The position numbers were made by a program, and so were the translations under genes. This document shows positions 62,237 through 64,000 of a stretch of 64,000 bases of DNA, in pieces (the first letter of the stretch is position 1; each line of letters opens with the position of its first letter). Source of the DNA: LMUY01 sp964235495 (GTDB lineage Bacteria; Pseudomonadota; Alphaproteobacteria; Acetobacterales; Acetobacteraceae). The notes under the pieces are model-generated. The model was given only the letters and a program-made list of their open reading frames with translations. It was not told the DNA's origin and made no database searches. Where the stretch lies: NCBI GenBank assembly GCA_964235495.1, contig CAXSAX010000002.1, forward strand, positions 60,357 through 124,356. The letters run 5' to 3'.

Positions 62237-63658
62237 TCAGAATTGCGCGTGCAGCCGGGTGCCGAGGAAGTTCACCGGCCCGCGGTCGCGGTTGTAGGCC
62301 GGGTTGGCCACGAACTGGTAGTCGGGGGTGAGGTTGATCCCCTTGGCGACGGCGTAGCTGTAGAACAGCTCCACGATCTGCTCCGGGCCGGAGTTCGGCA
62401 GCTTGCCGTCGCCGATCAGGATGCCGAGGCCGCCCGCGTTGAGGTAATCCTTGAAATGGCGCGAGATGTCGTTGCGCACGAAGCCGATCCCGATCGTGTC
62501 GTCCTGCCGCCGCCACCGCTGGCCGGCCAGCGAGAAGCCGAACGAGACCGTGTTGTCGATGTCGGTGAACGCGGTGATCGAGCTGCTGCCGTCCGACAGC
62601 CCTGCCCGCAGGAAGAAGCCCAGCTCCCCGGTGATCGCCTGCTCCACGTTCAGGCTGCCGCCGCCTTTGCCGCGGTAGCGCAGCACGTCGCCGGTGCTCG
62701 GGGCCGTCCCGGTCGCCTTGCCTTCCGCCACGGCCTGCGCGTAGCTGCCGAACAGGCCGCGGGAGTAGAAGCCGGACAGCTTCACCTTGCCGTCCTGCCC
62801 GAAGACGGCATGCCGCTCCTCGGCCTCCGCGACGTACTGCAGCTGATGGAAAGCATGGTTGTCCAAATACTTGTATCCCGGGGTGGTTGGCAGGTCGAAC
62901 ACGCCGCCGCGGAGCGCCCACCAGTCCTGGTACCACTCGGCGGACGCGCCGTAGCTGAACCCCCAGGCGTCGCCCGCCTGGTCGAAATTGCCCGCGTCGA
63001 TCAGGGACCAGTTGAGGAAGTCGTTGCGCGCATCGTGAGCGTACCTGTTGGTGTCGAACACGTCGAAGCTGGAGAACTTGCCGGCCGTGAGCACCACGCG
63101 GTTGGCAGCCTGCGTCCCGCCGAGCACGTTCTGGTCCGGCGGGACGCCCTGCACCTCGCCGCCCAGGCCGAGCGTCTGGCGGAGGAAAAGCCGCGGCACA
63201 CGCACGTACGGCTCGGCCGCGCCGAGCTTGTAGGCTTCCGCCGAGACGTAGCCGGCCAGGCCGAAGGTGTTGCTCGGCCCGAAGCCTTGGTCCACCTCCG
63301 GGTTCACCCAAATCTCGGCGCCGCGCCAGGGACGGAACCCGGCGTAGAGCGTGACATCCCACGTCTCCCGCCCCCGGCTGCCCGGGTCGAGGCTCTGCTG
63401 GCCGCGATACGGCGAGTCGAAGGCGGGCTGGTAGATCTCGGTGAAGGTGGATTGGCCGTGAATGGCCCAGCTCTGGTACGTCGGCGGCGCATCGGGGGTG
63501 GCTGCCGCCGCGACGTCGGACCGTGGCGTGGTCGCGGGCGTGCTGGCCTGCGGCCCTCCCTCAGGCGTCGGGCTCGACTCAACGGCCCAGGCAGGCGGCC
63601 CGAGCCCCGCCAGGCCAAGCGAGACGAGCATGGCCAGGCGTCGCGCGGGACGCGCCAT
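62237..63658 (-). CDS. Carbohydrate-selective porin, OprB-like
   Basis: The 473-aa outer-membrane protein has a signal peptide (MARPARRLAMLVSLGLAGLGPPAWA) and a Pro/Ala/Thr-rich linker. It then has the OprB layout of 16-strand porins: WAIHGQSTFTEIYQPAFDSPY, GLAGYVSAEAYKLG, PRLFLRQTLGLGG, GKFSSFDVFDTNRYAHDARNDFLNW and the C-terminal strand LTPDYQFVANPAYNRDRGP...LGTRLHAQF ending in Phe. It would admit sugars. The ATG at 63658 is used because it begins the signal peptide; a TTG at 63697 is upstream. Confidence 0.85.
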   Translation of the reverse strand: MARPARRLAMLVSLGLAGLGPPAWAVESSPTPEGGPQASTPATTPRSDVAAAATPDAPPTYQSWAIHGQSTFTEIYQPAFDSPYRGQQSLDPGSRGRETWDVTLYAGFRPWRGAEIWVNPEVDQGFGPSNTFGLAGYVSAEAYKLGAAEPYVRVPRLFLRQTLGLGGEVQGVPPDQNVLGGTQAANRVVLTAGKFSSFDVFDTNRYAHDARNDFLNWSLIDAGNFDQAGDAWGFSYGASAEWYQDWWALRGGVFDLPTTPGYKYLDNHAFHQLQYVAEAEERHAVFGQDGKVKLSGFYSRGLFGSYAQAVAEGKATGTAPSTGDVLRYRGKGGGSLNVEQAITGELGFFLRAGLSDGSSSITAFTDIDNTVSFGFSLAGQRWRRQDDTIGIGFVRNDISRHFKDYLNAGGLGILIGDGKLPNSGPEQIVELFYSYAVAKGINLTPDYQFVANPAYNRDRGPVNFLGTRLHAQF

Positions 63659-64000
63659 CTGGCCAAGCGTGCAGAGACTACCGACCAATGCCCTCAAGAC
63701 GTGCGCCCGCCCTCAACCCGCAAGCTGCCTAGTGTGAATGAGACTGCTTCGCCATAGCGGGGCGGCTATAAGCAGTCCTGTCTGTTGCCGTCGTCGTTTG
63801 AGACGCCCATGCTGCGGCGCGGTTTGCCGATCGGCGTGACGGAGGCCCAGCCTTCTTCGCCAAGCGTGAAAACGCCATCGGTCATGCTGGCCAAGCTCCT
63901 GCTGGCCGTGAAAAGCGCCCCATTCGCGTTATTGCTGCAAACAATAGCTTGCGACCGTCCGCATCGCGTGTTCTTATTCCGTTCGTGACCAGCCCGCATC
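63659..64000. other. Right edge region, no certain gene
   Basis: The last 342 bases are lower in GC than the porin gene. A minus-strand frame of 77 codons spans 63766-63999 and is open to the window edge (ending GKPRRSMGVSNDDGNRQDCL). It could be the 3' end of a gene outside the window, but composition and motifs do not support a firm call. No terminator or tRNA is visible. Confidence 0.35.

Overview
The window reads as chromosome of a GC-rich (roughly 70% G+C) alphaproteobacterium, most likely Acetobacteraceae/Rhodospirillales. The evidence is a circularly permuted two-piece tmRNA gene of the alphaproteobacterial type, a class I lysyl-tRNA synthetase, flavin-dependent ThyX, an SspB/ClpXP adaptor, a DUF6489 protein and an OprB-like porin. 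The lineage is inferred from gene content and was not tested by a search.

Layout. 1-10023: cell-surface polysaccharide region (partial methyltransferase, secreted unknown protein, two large glycosyltransferases, DUF3108 protein, DUF6311-like membrane protein, second methyltransferase). 10138-18961: housekeeping and small metabolic genes (DUF6489, pdxH, fabI, unknown gene, thyX, permuted tmRNA, luciferase-like monooxygenase, sulfite-oxidase-like protein, DUF2891/ankyrin/ABM operon, sspB). 19011-28876: glgX, MaoC protein, mprF-like flippase translationally coupled to lysK, DinG-like Fe-S helicase coupled to a TerB protein. 28877-32295: AT-rich island. 32296-36166: aspS, tRNA-Val(GAC), N-formylglutamate amidohydrolase, lytic transglycosylase. 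36270-40564: RND adaptor and pump. 40572-44731: DNA ligase plus exonuclease, BKACE plus carboxymuconolactone decarboxylase-like pair. 44856-49836: OpgH-like glucosyltransferase, CobC-like phosphatase, TspO, cupin, DoxX-like protein coupled to a short LOV photoreceptor, nitroreductase. 49964-56288: complete tripartite RND operon (pump, adaptor, outer-membrane lipoprotein) and a single-domain response regulator. 56573-60157: polysaccharide ABC exporter and glycosyltransferase. 60190-63658: endonuclease III-like protein, fatty acid desaturase, carbohydrate porin.

The most unusual part is 28877-32295. A low-GC gene for a small membrane protein has been split by a 2,631-bp IS1595-family element (29400-32030). 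The element has 25-bp terminal inverted repeats (24 of 25 match) and an 8-bp target duplication (TAATTTAT). Joining the flanks with one copy of the duplication restores the reading frame. The element also carries two, perhaps three, overlapping passenger genes read opposite to the transposase: an unrecognised 280-aa protein, a PIN-domain nuclease with a complete acidic tetrad, and a possible 86-aa protein whose 3' half is antisense to the transposase end. This transposon-borne PIN module is the best candidate for a poorly described system here.

Many neighbours overlap by 4 nt (ATGA, TTGA, GTGA or similar), so translational coupling is common. Function calls rest on motif recognition and remembered family architecture; no database search was run.
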